Source: JAWXBR01 sp034440235 (GTDB taxonomy: Bacteria > Bacteroidota > Ignavibacteria > Kapaibacteriales > Kapaibacteriaceae). From it: 64,000 nucleotides of DNA. The stretch is taken from positions 1 to 64,000 of the forward strand of contig JAWXBR010000023.1 of NCBI GenBank assembly GCA_034440235.1, in the 5' to 3' direction. Shown in pieces: positions 8,053 to 16,556 of the stretch. Below the pieces are notes generated by a model. The model searched no databases. It was given only the letters and a program-made list of their open reading frames with translations, and was not told the origin of the DNA. How positions within the stretch are numbered: the stretch's first letter is position 1; each line of letters begins with the position of its first letter. Position numbers and translations under genes: made by a program.

Positions 8053-9837
8053 ATGAAAGCATTCTACGCAGTTGTTGCAGTAGGACTTATGTCCATTGCC
8101 ATTTCGTTGGTTACAAGCCCTGATCTCACGGCACAAGACCTCACTGCCAAGGTGCAGATTGCACACAACGCTGCCGATCCAACTGCAGTGAAACTCGACG
8201 TCTATTTAAATGGCGAGTTATACCTCGATGATTTCGAATTCAGGACATCAACAGAATTCCGCGACTTCGTAGCTGGAACGGAAACGCACATTGGTTTGGC
8301 TCCTAACACAAGCACATCAGTGGCCGACACGATAATAAACATTGCATATACATTAGTTCCGAATTCGCGCAATGTTTTGGTTATCGAGGGTGTATTAACG
8401 CCAGCGAGTTTCAAAGCAAACAGCGACCCTAGTGCACGTCCGATTGGCATCACCGTTATGCGCATTACCGACGTACGAGAAACGGGCATAAATCCTGCGC
8501 AAGTAGACGCGTTGTTCTGGCACGGTGCGACGGACGTTGGTGCTTTAGACTTGTATGCAGGTCCTTCAACAGAACTCGCAAGCAACATCTCCTATGGCTC
8601 TGTGTCGCCGTATTTCAATGTTCTCGTGGGCTCTGTCCCATTTGGCGTCCACAATGCTGGCGGTGCACTGATCGAGACATACCGCGGAAATTTCGGTTAT
8701 CGCGCGGGACAAGCCGTCATCCTTCTTACATCGGGATTTCTGACGCCTGCAGAAAATCAAAACGGTCCAAGGTTCGGTTTGTATCTCATCGATAACGAGG
8801 GCGGTCCGTTTGAGCGCCTAGAGCCTCAGTCAACTACTCCCCGTGCATTTGTTCAGTTTGTAAACAATTCTGCTGATGTCGACAACCCTGTCGTAGATAT
8901 CTGGGTTGATAATGTGCTTGTTGCGGACAATCTTGAATTCAGAAAAGCCACCCCTTATTTACAGCTTAACTCGAACACCCAGGTAATTGTAGTGGTGGCA
9001 CCTCCAACGAGCACTACACCTGCGGATAAATTTGCAGGAGCGCCTTCTGTATTTAGTACATCGTTTACATTCACACCAAAGCAGCACATGCTGGTTGTAA
9101 ATGGACTTGTGTCGACTTCAGGGTATGACGTTAATCCAGACCCATTAGCAGACCCGCTAGGAATTGCAGTTCATCGTATAGAGGACATCAAAGCCGGTAC
9201 AACACCTGACAATGCAGAGCTTTTCATAATGAATGGATCGACGAATGCACCTGCTCTTGACTTGCATGCAAGAAGCACGACCGATTCCATTTTCATAACG
9301 AACGGTCTGTCTTATGGCAAGACTAGTCAAAACGTTGTCATTCCGCTGGGCGCGCTTTCTATTGTCGCAAATCGTCCATTAGGACCATCGAATGCTGCAG
9401 TTTGGCAATACGATTTCAGTCCGTTCGCGGGCAAGATCATCGCCGGCATCACATCGGGCTTCATCTATCCGCAGCAAAAAGTTGGCGGTGCGCCATTCGC
9501 ACTATTGTTAGTGTTTGACGACGGCAGTACAGCTGTCATCAATCAGAATACTCTTGACGTTATTGATGACATGACGTCTAGTAGCAACGGAAGAGTCTTT
9601 CCAAACCCAGCCTCTACCGATGTTACTCTGTCGTTTGAAAACACGACTGATGCAATCACCAGTATTTCAATCTTTAATCTCCTTGGTGCAAGGGTCTCTC
9701 AAGAGTATGTGGGGCTGCAACCTGCTGGCTTAGTGCGTGCACAATTAGAGTGCAGCATGCTTGCAACAGGTATGTACAATGTGTTGGTTGAAGCTGGAGC
9801 TACGCGCACCATGATCCCCCTATGGATCGTGCGCTAA
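8053..9837 (+). CDS. DUF4397-domain T9SS-sorted secreted protein
   Basis: 594 residues from the ATG at 8053, which has GGAG 8 bp upstream; an in-frame TTG six bases earlier is less likely. Signal peptide MKAFYAVVAVGLMSIAISLV. Two consecutive DUF4397-like halves: residues about 33-250 (VQIAHNAADPTAVKLDVYLNG ... LYAGPSTELASNISYGSVSPYF) and about 265-480 (FVQFVNNSADVDNPVVDIWVDN ... LHARSTTDSIFITNGLSYGK), an internal duplication of the same all-beta unit. The end (VFPNPASTDVTLSF ... LLGARVSQEYVG) is a T9SS type-A sorting domain. Expected on the cell surface; function unknown, possibly adhesive or structural. Confidence 0.88.
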   Translation: MKAFYAVVAVGLMSIAISLVTSPDLTAQDLTAKVQIAHNAADPTAVKLDVYLNGELYLDDFEFRTSTEFRDFVAGTETHIGLAPNTSTSVADTIINIAYTLVPNSRNVLVIEGVLTPASFKANSDPSARPIGITVMRITDVRETGINPAQVDALFWHGATDVGALDLYAGPSTELASNISYGSVSPYFNVLVGSVPFGVHNAGGALIETYRGNFGYRAGQAVILLTSGFLTPAENQNGPRFGLYLIDNEGGPFERLEPQSTTPRAFVQFVNNSADVDNPVVDIWVDNVLVADNLEFRKATPYLQLNSNTQVIVVVAPPTSTTPADKFAGAPSVFSTSFTFTPKQHMLVVNGLVSTSGYDVNPDPLADPLGIAVHRIEDIKAGTTPDNAELFIMNGSTNAPALDLHARSTTDSIFITNGLSYGKTSQNVVIPLGALSIVANRPLGPSNAAVWQYDFSPFAGKIIAGITSGFIYPQQKVGGAPFALLLVFDDGSTAVINQNTLDVIDDMTSSSNGRVFPNPASTDVTLSFENTTDAITSISIFNLLGARVSQEYVGLQPAGLVRAQLECSMLATGMYNVLVEAGATRTMIPLWIVR

Positions 9838-9865
9838 CTTGCGAGATAGGATCGTGCGCTCATCG
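9824..9865 (+). repeat. Gene-end duplication (period 25)
   Basis: GGATCGTGCGCT, which contains the last codons of the preceding gene, recurs 25 bp later (9824 and 9849), followed by diverged sequence that leads into the tRNA-Leu 3' end. Confidence 0.75.
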
Positions 9866-9877
9866 TCTTGCGCGTCG

Positions 9878-9961
9878 TACAAGAGGCGGGAGTCGAACCC
9901 GCACGGGTTTGATCCCGCTGGATTTTGAGTCCAGTGCGTCTGCCAATTCCGCCACTCTTGC
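9878..9961 (-). tRNA. tRNA-Leu (anticodon CAA)
   Basis: 84 nt on the minus strand with a long variable arm typical of class II tRNAs. Acceptor GCAAGAG pairs with CTCTTGT (a G-U at the first pair); anticodon loop CTCAAAA gives anticodon CAA, reading UUG. T-loop TTCGACT and D-loop are intact. The 3' CCA is not encoded. Confidence 0.95.
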
Positions 9962-9974
9962 GGAGTATCTAATG

Positions 9975-10049
9975 TGGGCGCTGAGGGATTTGAACCCCCG
10001 ACCCCCTGCTTGTAAGGCAGGTGCTCTGAACCAGCTGAGCTAAGCGCCC
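9975..10049 (-). tRNA. tRNA-Val (anticodon UAC)
   Basis: 75 nt on the minus strand. Acceptor GGGCGCT pairs with AGCGCCC, discriminator A; D-arm GCTCAGCTGGTTCAGAGC; anticodon loop CTTACAA gives UAC; T-loop TTCAAAT. No encoded CCA. It lies 13 bp upstream of tRNA-Leu on the same strand, so both are probably cut from one transcript. Confidence 0.96.
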
Positions 10050-10134
10050 TCGATTTAAACGAGCCACAAAGTTACGCAGACGTATTAACCTGTCCAACTT
10101 ATCTGTTTAATGTCATGAACTCGCGGACATAGCC

Positions 10135-10368
10135 TTACGCCACCCGTTCTACGCGTCGAATCTCTGGGACTGCAAGACGCAGAATGCGTTCGATGCCCGC
10201 GCGAAGTGTCATGGCACTCATAGCGCAACCATGACATGCCCCCACAAAGCGTACTTCTGCAACACCGTTTTGTTGTTCGAAACGAACAAATTCGACGTCG
10301 CCGCCATCGCGCTGTAAATGCGGACGTGCTTCTTGTAGTGCTTTAATAATACGTTCTTCGATGCTCAT
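10135..10368 (-). CDS. NifU C-terminal-domain (Nfu) Fe-S scaffold protein
   Basis: 77 residues forming a single Nfu domain. It carries the CxxC motif that binds a labile Fe-S cluster (GACHGCAMSAMTLRAGIERIL, Cys 45 and Cys 48) and the start signature ALQEARPHLQRDGGDVEFV. Nfu proteins deliver 4Fe-4S clusters to target enzymes in the cytoplasm. It follows mrp by 38 bp on the same strand, another Fe-S carrier gene, so the two probably form a cluster-delivery operon. Complete for a stand-alone Nfu domain. Confidence 0.95.
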   Translation of the reverse strand: MSIEERIIKALQEARPHLQRDGGDVEFVRFEQQNGVAEVRFVGACHGCAMSAMTLRAGIERILRLAVPEIRRVERVA

Positions 10369-10406
10369 GCTATCGGTGTTTTCGTGCGAAGCAAGGTGTC
10401 CTGCGA

Positions 10407-11501
10407 TTATAGTTCGATAGCAAGTGCTGTACCGCTCACGCGATGATTTTCTTGACGGACTTCGCGTACTACGCGGGCGGCTAGTGCACGGAATGCATCG
10501 CCAGCCGAGCCGGACTCTGGGTCGAGCACAAACGGGAACCCTTCGTCAGCCCCTTCCCGAATGCGTACGTCGATCGGGATTTCGCCAATGAGTGGCACAG
10601 AATATTCTGCGGCCACACGTTGTCCGCCACCCTTTCCAAAAATGTAATATTGTTTATCAGGCATATCTGGTGGAATGAAGTAGCTCATGTTTTCTATCAC
10701 ACCAAGCACAGGAACGTTCACTTTGCGAAACATCTGAATACTTCGGCGCACATCGGCAAGTGCAATTTCTTGTGGTGTTGTGACGACGATGGCGCCTGTA
10801 AGCGGAATGCGTTGTGTTAGTGTGAGCTGGATATCGCCGGTACCCGGCGGTAGGTCGAATAGCAGGATGTCCAGCTCGCCCCATTGAATCTGATCGACAA
10901 GCGTCGAGAAATACCCGGCAAGCATCGGACCGCGTAAAATCGCTGCCTGATCGCGTTGCATGACAAAACCGATCGAGGCCACCTTTACACCATAACGCTC
11001 ATTGGGATACCCGCGCATCGCTCCCGCTTCGGTCTTCTCGGCGCGCATCGACTCGCCCGCCATGCCGTACATCGTGGGCTGCGACGGACCGTAGATGTCT
11101 GCATCCAGGAGGCCAACGCGCATACCGCGCTGGGCTAGTGCGGCTGCAAGGTTTGCCGAGACGGTAGATTTGCCAACTCCACCCTTACCAGATGCAATTG
11201 CAACAAGTGTCTTAACCTGCTGTATGCCTGCTGTACGCTTGGTTAGGGGGCTTTCTCGCTCACGAACCATTACTTCTACATCGGCATCGGGGTACAGAGC
11301 GTTGATAGCCGTTTTACAAGCTGCGTCGATGTCCCTTGCTACAAGCTGCAGCGGAGGCACCATCTCAAGGAACACTTTTATAACAGAACCTTCTACTTCG
11401 ACCCTATGTATGGCCTGCAAGGCTCCAAGCGAGACCTCAAGATCGGCATCCATGATAGGTTCAAGACAGGCTCTAATCTCGTCGGCAGTGGGCATAAGCA
11501 T
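10407..11501 (-). CDS. mrp: Mrp/ApbC/NBP35-family Fe-S carrier P-loop ATPase
   Basis: 364 residues. An N-terminal MIP18/DUF59-like domain (about 5-85; EPIMDADLEVSLGALQAIHRV) precedes a deviant Walker A motif IASGKGGVGKSTVSA (about 103-115), then DADIYGPSQPTMYG and the Mrp signature LLFDLPPGTGDIQLTLTQ. Mrp/ApbC binds and transfers Fe-S clusters. The C-terminal CxxC that holds the cluster in canonical ApbC is absent: the corresponding stretch reads ENMSYFIPPDMPDKQYYIFGKGGG. As I recall this is usual for the Bacteroidota form, so it is not read as damage. Start ATG 11501 (or ATG 11495); no strong ribosome site. Pairs with nfu downstream. Confidence 0.93.
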   Translation of the reverse strand: MLMPTADEIRACLEPIMDADLEVSLGALQAIHRVEVEGSVIKVFLEMVPPLQLVARDIDAACKTAINALYPDADVEVMVRERESPLTKRTAGIQQVKTLVAIASGKGGVGKSTVSANLAAALAQRGMRVGLLDADIYGPSQPTMYGMAGESMRAEKTEAGAMRGYPNERYGVKVASIGFVMQRDQAAILRGPMLAGYFSTLVDQIQWGELDILLFDLPPGTGDIQLTLTQRIPLTGAIVVTTPQEIALADVRRSIQMFRKVNVPVLGVIENMSYFIPPDMPDKQYYIFGKGGGQRVAAEYSVPLIGEIPIDVRIREGADEGFPFVLDPESGSAGDAFRALAARVVREVRQENHRVSGTALAIEL

Positions 11502-11536
11502 GTGTAACTATTCGATTTGAGGATCCATCAACAACA

Positions 11537-11544
11537 CAAAGCTA
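11537..11544 (-). promoter_or_regulatory. Candidate -7 promoter element for mrp
   Basis: The minus strand reads TAGCTTTG, an exact match to the Bacteroidota -7 consensus TAnnTTTG, about 36 bp upstream of the mrp start. No clear TTG element was found at the -33 spacing. Confidence 0.4.
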
Positions 11545-11625
11545 AGAAATCGTCCACCTGCGTATCTTAGCTACTTACGTTTTGGGCAACTTCGACCATT
11601 CAATCAACTCTAGGGAATACAATCC

Positions 11626-13662
11626 ATGAAGCATCTGTTTCTCGCTGTCGTCTTGTTCGCAGCGATAACTGGTAGCAAGGCTCAACTGATCGTTTCGGGT
11701 GATACCCCGCTTCGTTTTGTGAATACTTCACCTAACTCAATCACGGCCGCTGATATCGCAGGTCGTAATTCAAAGCATGCAGACGGCTCGGTTCAAGCAC
11801 TTAGCTGGAAAGCTTTGTTCAACACGTCGGCTCAGATGGGATTCCATTATTCACAATTCAATAATGCATCTACTGTTGTCGAATTTGATGCTGCAAGTGG
11901 TTCGCTAAGCATTGTGCGCACAGACGCAACATTCGTTGGCACTGCACTTAGCAGTAAGCTTGGCGTAATGCGTTCAAACGATCGTGGAGCTAATTGGACG
12001 TTCGATGTGGTGAAGGATCTTCCTACTGGCTTTATTGGCGCTCCCAACCTTGCTCAGATTAAGACAGGTACGAACCCCGCCACTTGGCCAGTGTTCATAT
12101 ACGGCAACACCTATGGTAGTACTGGTGCAAACCTGTTTCACAATACCGCCTATTATCGCATAGATGGCACTGTAAACGAACTGCCGTTTACGTCAAATCC
12201 TAGTGGTGGTGCGAATTACGAATGGAGTCAGGCAGACCTTGACGTTGATAAAGAAAACAACAGCTTCCTTGGCGTTAGCCAACTGGGTGTAGTTGCAAAT
12301 TCAGGTACACAGTATGGTGCGTACGGGTTTTTCAATTTTAGTCCTGAAGCCGGCGACTTTGTTACCGAAGGGATTCCTTCAGCGTGGGGTCTTAGTAAAT
12401 TCCGTCAGATCTCACCTCCGAACGTAAATAGTACGCTCGGAGTTGCCCCGCTTATCGATCATGATGCGGATGGACGTTTCTACGTTGCGTTCAATAACAT
12501 GAAGGCTGACTCGACGATACGCACAGTACTCGTGTCGACGTCGGAAGATGGCGGAGCTACATGGAGCGCCGACTTTAACATGATGCCTCCATCGTTGTTA
12601 ACAGATTTTGGTATAGCAAAAGACCAAGATGTTGTTATTCAAATTAGTGTGACGCCATACCAAGGCTCGGCATTTATCGTGACTGGCCCTAATGAGTATT
12701 CATACTTCTTCCGTGTAGCAACCGGTGATCTTGTTCCAACAGACCCAACCCAGTTCAACATTGCTCACCATTACATCCTCGAAGCACGGTATCGCGCTGG
12801 TGTATGGTCATTAGTTGATGTTGCTGACCTAAGCATCGGATTATCAATTGAGGGAGTGCGCCTTGAGTATCCGAGTTACGAGTTGAATGATGCACGTTCA
12901 GCTCTTGCTGGAAGGCCAGTACTCGTAGTTGACGCTGCACGTCGTAGTGTCGAAATTGAAGTTGGCAAAACAGTCGACGGGAACCATCTCATCGTGAAGT
13001 TCCTCGATCAGGATCCAACTAAGTTTGTTGAAGTAAATCCTCCGGTCCTTTTGATGACGATTACAGATCAGGGCGACACTGTTGAAGCTTCTGCGCCTCT
13101 AGACACACTTGCATGGACTGACATTTTCCTTGTTAACCGCGCAATTGGCGCAGCCACGTGGAGTACACCGACGAATGCAACAAATGACGCTGCGTTCAAT
13201 AAGGATACATACATGGCACGTGATATCCCAAGTCTGACAGAAGTGCCACTTGTTCAAGGACGCGCTCTTGCTTCAATGGGAGTTATTGGTTCGCAAGTAC
13301 CTGCCAGTGTGGTAGAGGCTATTTCCAATTTTGCAGGTAGTGTAGAGTTTGCAAATGCAAGCACCGTAACGGGAGTTGAAGACCTTGAGCGTGTTTACGC
13401 ATTCCGCATTAGCAACATCGTTCCAAACCCAGCCTTGAACTTTTCTGATGTGACCTTTACGCTCGACAAGAGTGCAACGGTGTCTGTAGATCTGTTCGAC
13501 GTAATGGGCAACAAAGTTCGCACCCTCGTTTCGCCAGTTGCCTTGCCAAGCGGACCTCATGGTGTAAGTGTTGACGTCAGCTCGCTAACTGCTGGCCAAT
13601 ACCACGTAGCTGTAACGGTTAATGGCAACCGCATTACCCGCTCCTTGGTTGTTGTGAAATAA
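11626..13662 (+). CDS. T9SS-sorted secreted protein, sialidase/propeller-like
   Basis: 678 residues with a signal peptide (MKHLFLAVVLFAAITGSKAQ). The body holds repeated BNR-like pieces seen in sialidase-type beta-propellers (SNDRGANWTFDVV, TSEDGGATWSADFN) between residues about 40 and 560. The last ~85 residues (NIVPNPALNFSDVTFTL ... LFDVMGNKVRTLVSPVA ... AGQYHVAVTVNG) are a T9SS type-A sorting domain. It should be secreted to or through the outer membrane. No catalytic residues of a sialidase can be assigned, so an enzymatic role is not claimed. It ends at a strong terminator and precedes two further propeller proteins on the same strand. Confidence 0.85.
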   Translation: MKHLFLAVVLFAAITGSKAQLIVSGDTPLRFVNTSPNSITAADIAGRNSKHADGSVQALSWKALFNTSAQMGFHYSQFNNASTVVEFDAASGSLSIVRTDATFVGTALSSKLGVMRSNDRGANWTFDVVKDLPTGFIGAPNLAQIKTGTNPATWPVFIYGNTYGSTGANLFHNTAYYRIDGTVNELPFTSNPSGGANYEWSQADLDVDKENNSFLGVSQLGVVANSGTQYGAYGFFNFSPEAGDFVTEGIPSAWGLSKFRQISPPNVNSTLGVAPLIDHDADGRFYVAFNNMKADSTIRTVLVSTSEDGGATWSADFNMMPPSLLTDFGIAKDQDVVIQISVTPYQGSAFIVTGPNEYSYFFRVATGDLVPTDPTQFNIAHHYILEARYRAGVWSLVDVADLSIGLSIEGVRLEYPSYELNDARSALAGRPVLVVDAARRSVEIEVGKTVDGNHLIVKFLDQDPTKFVEVNPPVLLMTITDQGDTVEASAPLDTLAWTDIFLVNRAIGAATWSTPTNATNDAAFNKDTYMARDIPSLTEVPLVQGRALASMGVIGSQVPASVVEAISNFAGSVEFANASTVTGVEDLERVYAFRISNIVPNPALNFSDVTFTLDKSATVSVDLFDVMGNKVRTLVSPVALPSGPHGVSVDVSSLTAGQYHVAVTVNGNRITRSLVVVK

Positions 13663-13692
13663 GCATAACAACGGGCATCGTTTCGTATAATA

Positions 13693-13723
13693 GGGGCAAC
13701 AGATTCTGTTGCCCCTTTTTTTT
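13693..13723 (+). terminator. Strong intrinsic terminator
   Basis: A perfect 10-bp stem, GGGGCAACAG with CTGTTGCCCC, a 3-nt loop and a run of eight T (13716-13723). It lies 30 bp after the preceding gene. The next gene's GGAG ribosome site starts immediately after the T-run. Confidence 0.92.
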
Positions 13724-13734
13724 GGAGTCCAGTT

Positions 13735-15084
13735 ATGCAATTGGTTCTTGTTATTTGTCTGATTGCATCTGTGTTGACGACTGGTAGCGCACAGCAATGG
13801 ACAACGTCGATTGCGAATCGCGCCTGCTATTCCGTTTCTGTAAATCCGCTTAGTCGCAATGTTGTGTACGTGGGGAATGTCTCGCGTACCTTGTTTCGGT
13901 CGAATGACGGAGGTACGACGTTCGAGGAATTGTTGGTTGGCTCGGGTGGTGGACCCTCCCTTATCACGACGCTGGTCGTGCATCCTCGCGATACGGCGGT
14001 GGTGTTTGCAGGGGGTATTGCGTTTGCCGGACTCGATAGAAGTAGCGACGGTGGACAAACATGGACGAATGTGCTTATCGACCCGATCGGTGCACGGTTC
14101 GAAGTTGTCTCAAGCTCGGCAATAGCCATCAACCCCGCGTACCCAGATACGATGTATGTGATGCGAAACAATCCGGCCTACCTCTATCGCAGCATTAATG
14201 CTGGACTAACGTGGGACTCTGCCGGTGCTATCGCAGGCTTGCCAAGCCAGGGCCGAATCCGTGCTCTAACCATAGCGCCGGATAGAACAAACGTTCTACT
14301 TGCAGGCGGACGCTCTGCATACGTTCGCAGATCGACGGATATGGGCAAGACGTGGGCAGTAGTGATAAACGATAGCGGCACAAACGATGCCGAAATAGCT
14401 CGCTTCGTATGGAGTCCGTCAACACCCGGCAAGGTCTACGCCGTAGCCATCATACAAAACACCAGCAGCGGCGGCTTGCACGTAAGTACCGACTGGGGTC
14501 AGTCGTGGGAGACCATGCGATTTCGTGACACCAGCTTATATGCTCTCGAAGTGCAGGCAACACCAAGTGGCGACGAAATCTTTGTCGGCGGCAATCTCCT
14601 CGAATTGTATGATGGTTCGATAAAGGGCGACTCTATTATTTACCGCACCGTAAACGGCGGCACGAACTGGCAAAATCTAGGCAGCGTCCCCTGGGCCGAA
14701 AACGAAACAGGCAACATCGTTTCGAATGTTTGGGCATTCGCCGTTACATACGAAGGCCGCTACCCTGAAATGCTCATGGCCACAGAGTCAGGCTTGTATC
14801 GATCGACCTTTATCACCGAGGTAAGCGAACGCTCTGCAGTTCGCACAACGCAGCCCCCTACCCTTTATGCAATCGACAATCAGTTGGTACTCGACACCTG
14901 GCAAGGGGCACAAGGGGCTTTTCGCGTAGACGTAACGTCTCTTACGGGGTCTACTCTATACAGTATCGAGTGTGCATCTGGTCAGCAACGCGTTCCGTTG
15001 CCGCTTCTGTCTACAGGCTGCTATATCGTGCGTGCAATTGGTACAAACGAATCTGTTTCTTCGGTCGTAATGCTAGGTAACTAA
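13735..15084 (+). CDS. Sortilin/BNR-propeller secreted protein, paralogue 1
   Basis: 449 residues with signal peptide (MQLVLVICLIASVLTTGSAQ). Repeated Asp-box/BNR motifs every ~50 residues (RSNDGGTTFEEL, RSSDGGQTWTNV, RSINAGLTWDSAG, RRSTDMGKTWAVV, STDWGQSWETM, RTVNGGTNWQNLG) indicate a sortilin/VPS10-like beta-propeller (about 30-360). The C-terminal ~75 residues are a weak T9SS-type domain (LVLDTWQGAQGAFRVDVTSLTGSTLYSIE ... GCYIVRAIGTNES). A GGAG ribosome site lies directly after the upstream terminator. The next gene is a clear paralogue with the same plan, so a tandem gene duplication is likely. The gene's last 24 bases are duplicated after the stop. Confidence 0.85.
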   Translation: MQLVLVICLIASVLTTGSAQQWTTSIANRACYSVSVNPLSRNVVYVGNVSRTLFRSNDGGTTFEELLVGSGGGPSLITTLVVHPRDTAVVFAGGIAFAGLDRSSDGGQTWTNVLIDPIGARFEVVSSSAIAINPAYPDTMYVMRNNPAYLYRSINAGLTWDSAGAIAGLPSQGRIRALTIAPDRTNVLLAGGRSAYVRRSTDMGKTWAVVINDSGTNDAEIARFVWSPSTPGKVYAVAIIQNTSSGGLHVSTDWGQSWETMRFRDTSLYALEVQATPSGDEIFVGGNLLELYDGSIKGDSIIYRTVNGGTNWQNLGSVPWAENETGNIVSNVWAFAVTYEGRYPEMLMATESGLYRSTFITEVSERSAVRTTQPPTLYAIDNQLVLDTWQGAQGAFRVDVTSLTGSTLYSIECASGQQRVPLPLLSTGCYIVRAIGTNESVSSVVMLGN

Positions 15085-15136
15085 CCCAGTAAATTTTTCG
15101 GTCGTAATGCTAGGTAACTAACCGAGCAAATTCTTC
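15061..15136 (+). repeat. Gene-end duplication, 2 x 37 bp
   Basis: The unit 15061-15097 starts 24 bases before the end of the coding sequence and includes the TAA stop; it recurs at 15098-15134 with about 33 of 37 positions identical and then begins a third copy (TCGG). The shared core TCGGTCGTAATGCTAGGTAA shows no differences. Period 37, out of frame. Confidence 0.93.
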
Positions 15137-15159
15137 GGATGTTTTCGCAGGTACGAGAA

Positions 15160-16521
15160 ATGAACAAAACGCTAATGCTGATTTGCGTAATCGCTTGCAC
15201 TGTTTCTGCACATGCGCAATACTCGTGGCGCAGGATTCTGCCGCAATCTGCCTTCACTATTCAGGTAAATGCTCTCGACCCACAGAAACTCTATGTGGGT
15301 GGTAACAGCGATCAGTTGTGGCGATCGAACGATGGCGGGTTGAATTGGGAGCGTATTCTGTTGAGTGAATTCCAAGGCGACAACGCACTCTCGTCTGTAC
15401 TTGTTAGTAGTGTAGACACTGGTGTCGTTTTTATTGGTGGGTTTAGGATGAATGGAATTGTCCGGTCGAACGATGGCGGACGTACCACGACACCTGTACT
15501 GCGTCCGTCGACTGGTAGGATGTGGTTTATAAGCGAAGCCATCGTCGAAGATCCGTCCAATCCAAGTACGATGTACGCGGCGCGCGGATCTGATGGCCAT
15601 ACTATTTACAAAAGCACAGATGTTGGTGTGACGTGGGATTCAGTCGGGGCTATTGCACCAACGCTCGCTAGTCGTTTGTGTACGATTACAGTTCGTCCGG
15701 ACAGTACAAACATCATCTTCGTCGGAGCACGATTCGGCACCATACATCGTAGCGACGATGCTGGCAAAACATTCAAACAAGTACCCGTACTTGGAGACAA
15801 GCTTTCAATAAAGAATGACAGTGAAATTCCGAAGATTGTGTTCTCTCCCTCGAACCCGTTGGTTGGGTATGCAGTTGTAGCCTTTGCCGATCCTACAGCA
15901 GTTGTAGGCAATGGCGGTTTACTAAAGACTACGAACGGTGGTGCCTCGTGGGACCGTGTTGCGTACCCTGACACAAGTTTGTGGGCGGTAGAGGTACGTC
16001 CGTCTTCTATCGGCACCGACGACGTCTTTATCGGTGGCTTCAAACTAAACGGTCAGCCAAGTGTAATTAAGGGCGACAGTCTTATCGGACGTAGTCTTGA
16101 CGGGGGTATGACGTGGACCCAGCTAAGAAACATCAGTTGGTTAGCAAATAACGATGGCGATACCAATGCCAACGTTTGGGTGTTGCGTTATAACAAACCG
16201 AGCAACAAAATGTATATGGCCACGACATGTGGGCTTTATGTATTCGACGAACCAACAGGCGTCGAGCCCGACGTAATTGCTCCGTCGTCGTTGCTCGTTA
16301 CACGCACACCCGACGGCTTGCACGTTGTAGACAATCAGCCATCCACGGTACGTACCACGTGGACCCTGTATGACATGCAAGGGGCTGCTGTTGCAACGGG
16401 TCTCGTTGGTGCATCGAATGAATTGACACTTGAGCTGTCGGCGTATGCATCTGGTGGGTACCTCATGACATGGGGCACCGATACAAATTTCCGGACGATA
16501 AACTTTTCTATTATTCGCTAG
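15160..16521 (+). CDS. Sortilin/BNR-propeller secreted protein, paralogue 2
   Basis: 453 residues from ATG 15160, chosen because it opens directly with a signal peptide (MNKTLMLICVIACTVSAHAQ); an upstream ATG at 15139 would add seven residues and lies in the duplicated spacer. BNR/Asp-box motifs recur (RSNDGGLNWERIL, RSNDGGRTTTPVL, KSTDVGVTWDSVG, RSDDAGKTFKQV, KTTNGGASWDRV, RSLDGGMTWTQL), giving a VPS10-like propeller, and the end (TWTLYDMQGAAVATGLVG ... SGGYLMTWG) is a T9SS-type sorting domain. It is a paralogue of the protein before it. Both are expected on the cell surface; ligand unknown. Confidence 0.85.
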   Translation: MNKTLMLICVIACTVSAHAQYSWRRILPQSAFTIQVNALDPQKLYVGGNSDQLWRSNDGGLNWERILLSEFQGDNALSSVLVSSVDTGVVFIGGFRMNGIVRSNDGGRTTTPVLRPSTGRMWFISEAIVEDPSNPSTMYAARGSDGHTIYKSTDVGVTWDSVGAIAPTLASRLCTITVRPDSTNIIFVGARFGTIHRSDDAGKTFKQVPVLGDKLSIKNDSEIPKIVFSPSNPLVGYAVVAFADPTAVVGNGGLLKTTNGGASWDRVAYPDTSLWAVEVRPSSIGTDDVFIGGFKLNGQPSVIKGDSLIGRSLDGGMTWTQLRNISWLANNDGDTNANVWVLRYNKPSNKMYMATTCGLYVFDEPTGVEPDVIAPSSLLVTRTPDGLHVVDNQPSTVRTTWTLYDMQGAAVATGLVGASNELTLELSAYASGGYLMTWGTDTNFRTINFSIIR

Positions 16522-16556
16522 ACGTTGTTCTGAACGAACACTCTATTGTTCGCTAG
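16508..16556. repeat. Gene-end duplication shared with a convergent gene end
   Basis: TCTATTATTCGCTAG (16507-16521, ending in the stop of the + gene) recurs as TCTATTGTTCGCTAG at 16542-16556, period 35. The second copy is the 3' end of the convergent minus-strand gene and encodes its last residues. Confidence 0.75.

Noticed and set aside
9822..10043. Plus-strand reading frame between the DUF4397 gene and nfu
   Set aside because: It crosses both tRNA genes, which fold fully on the minus strand.
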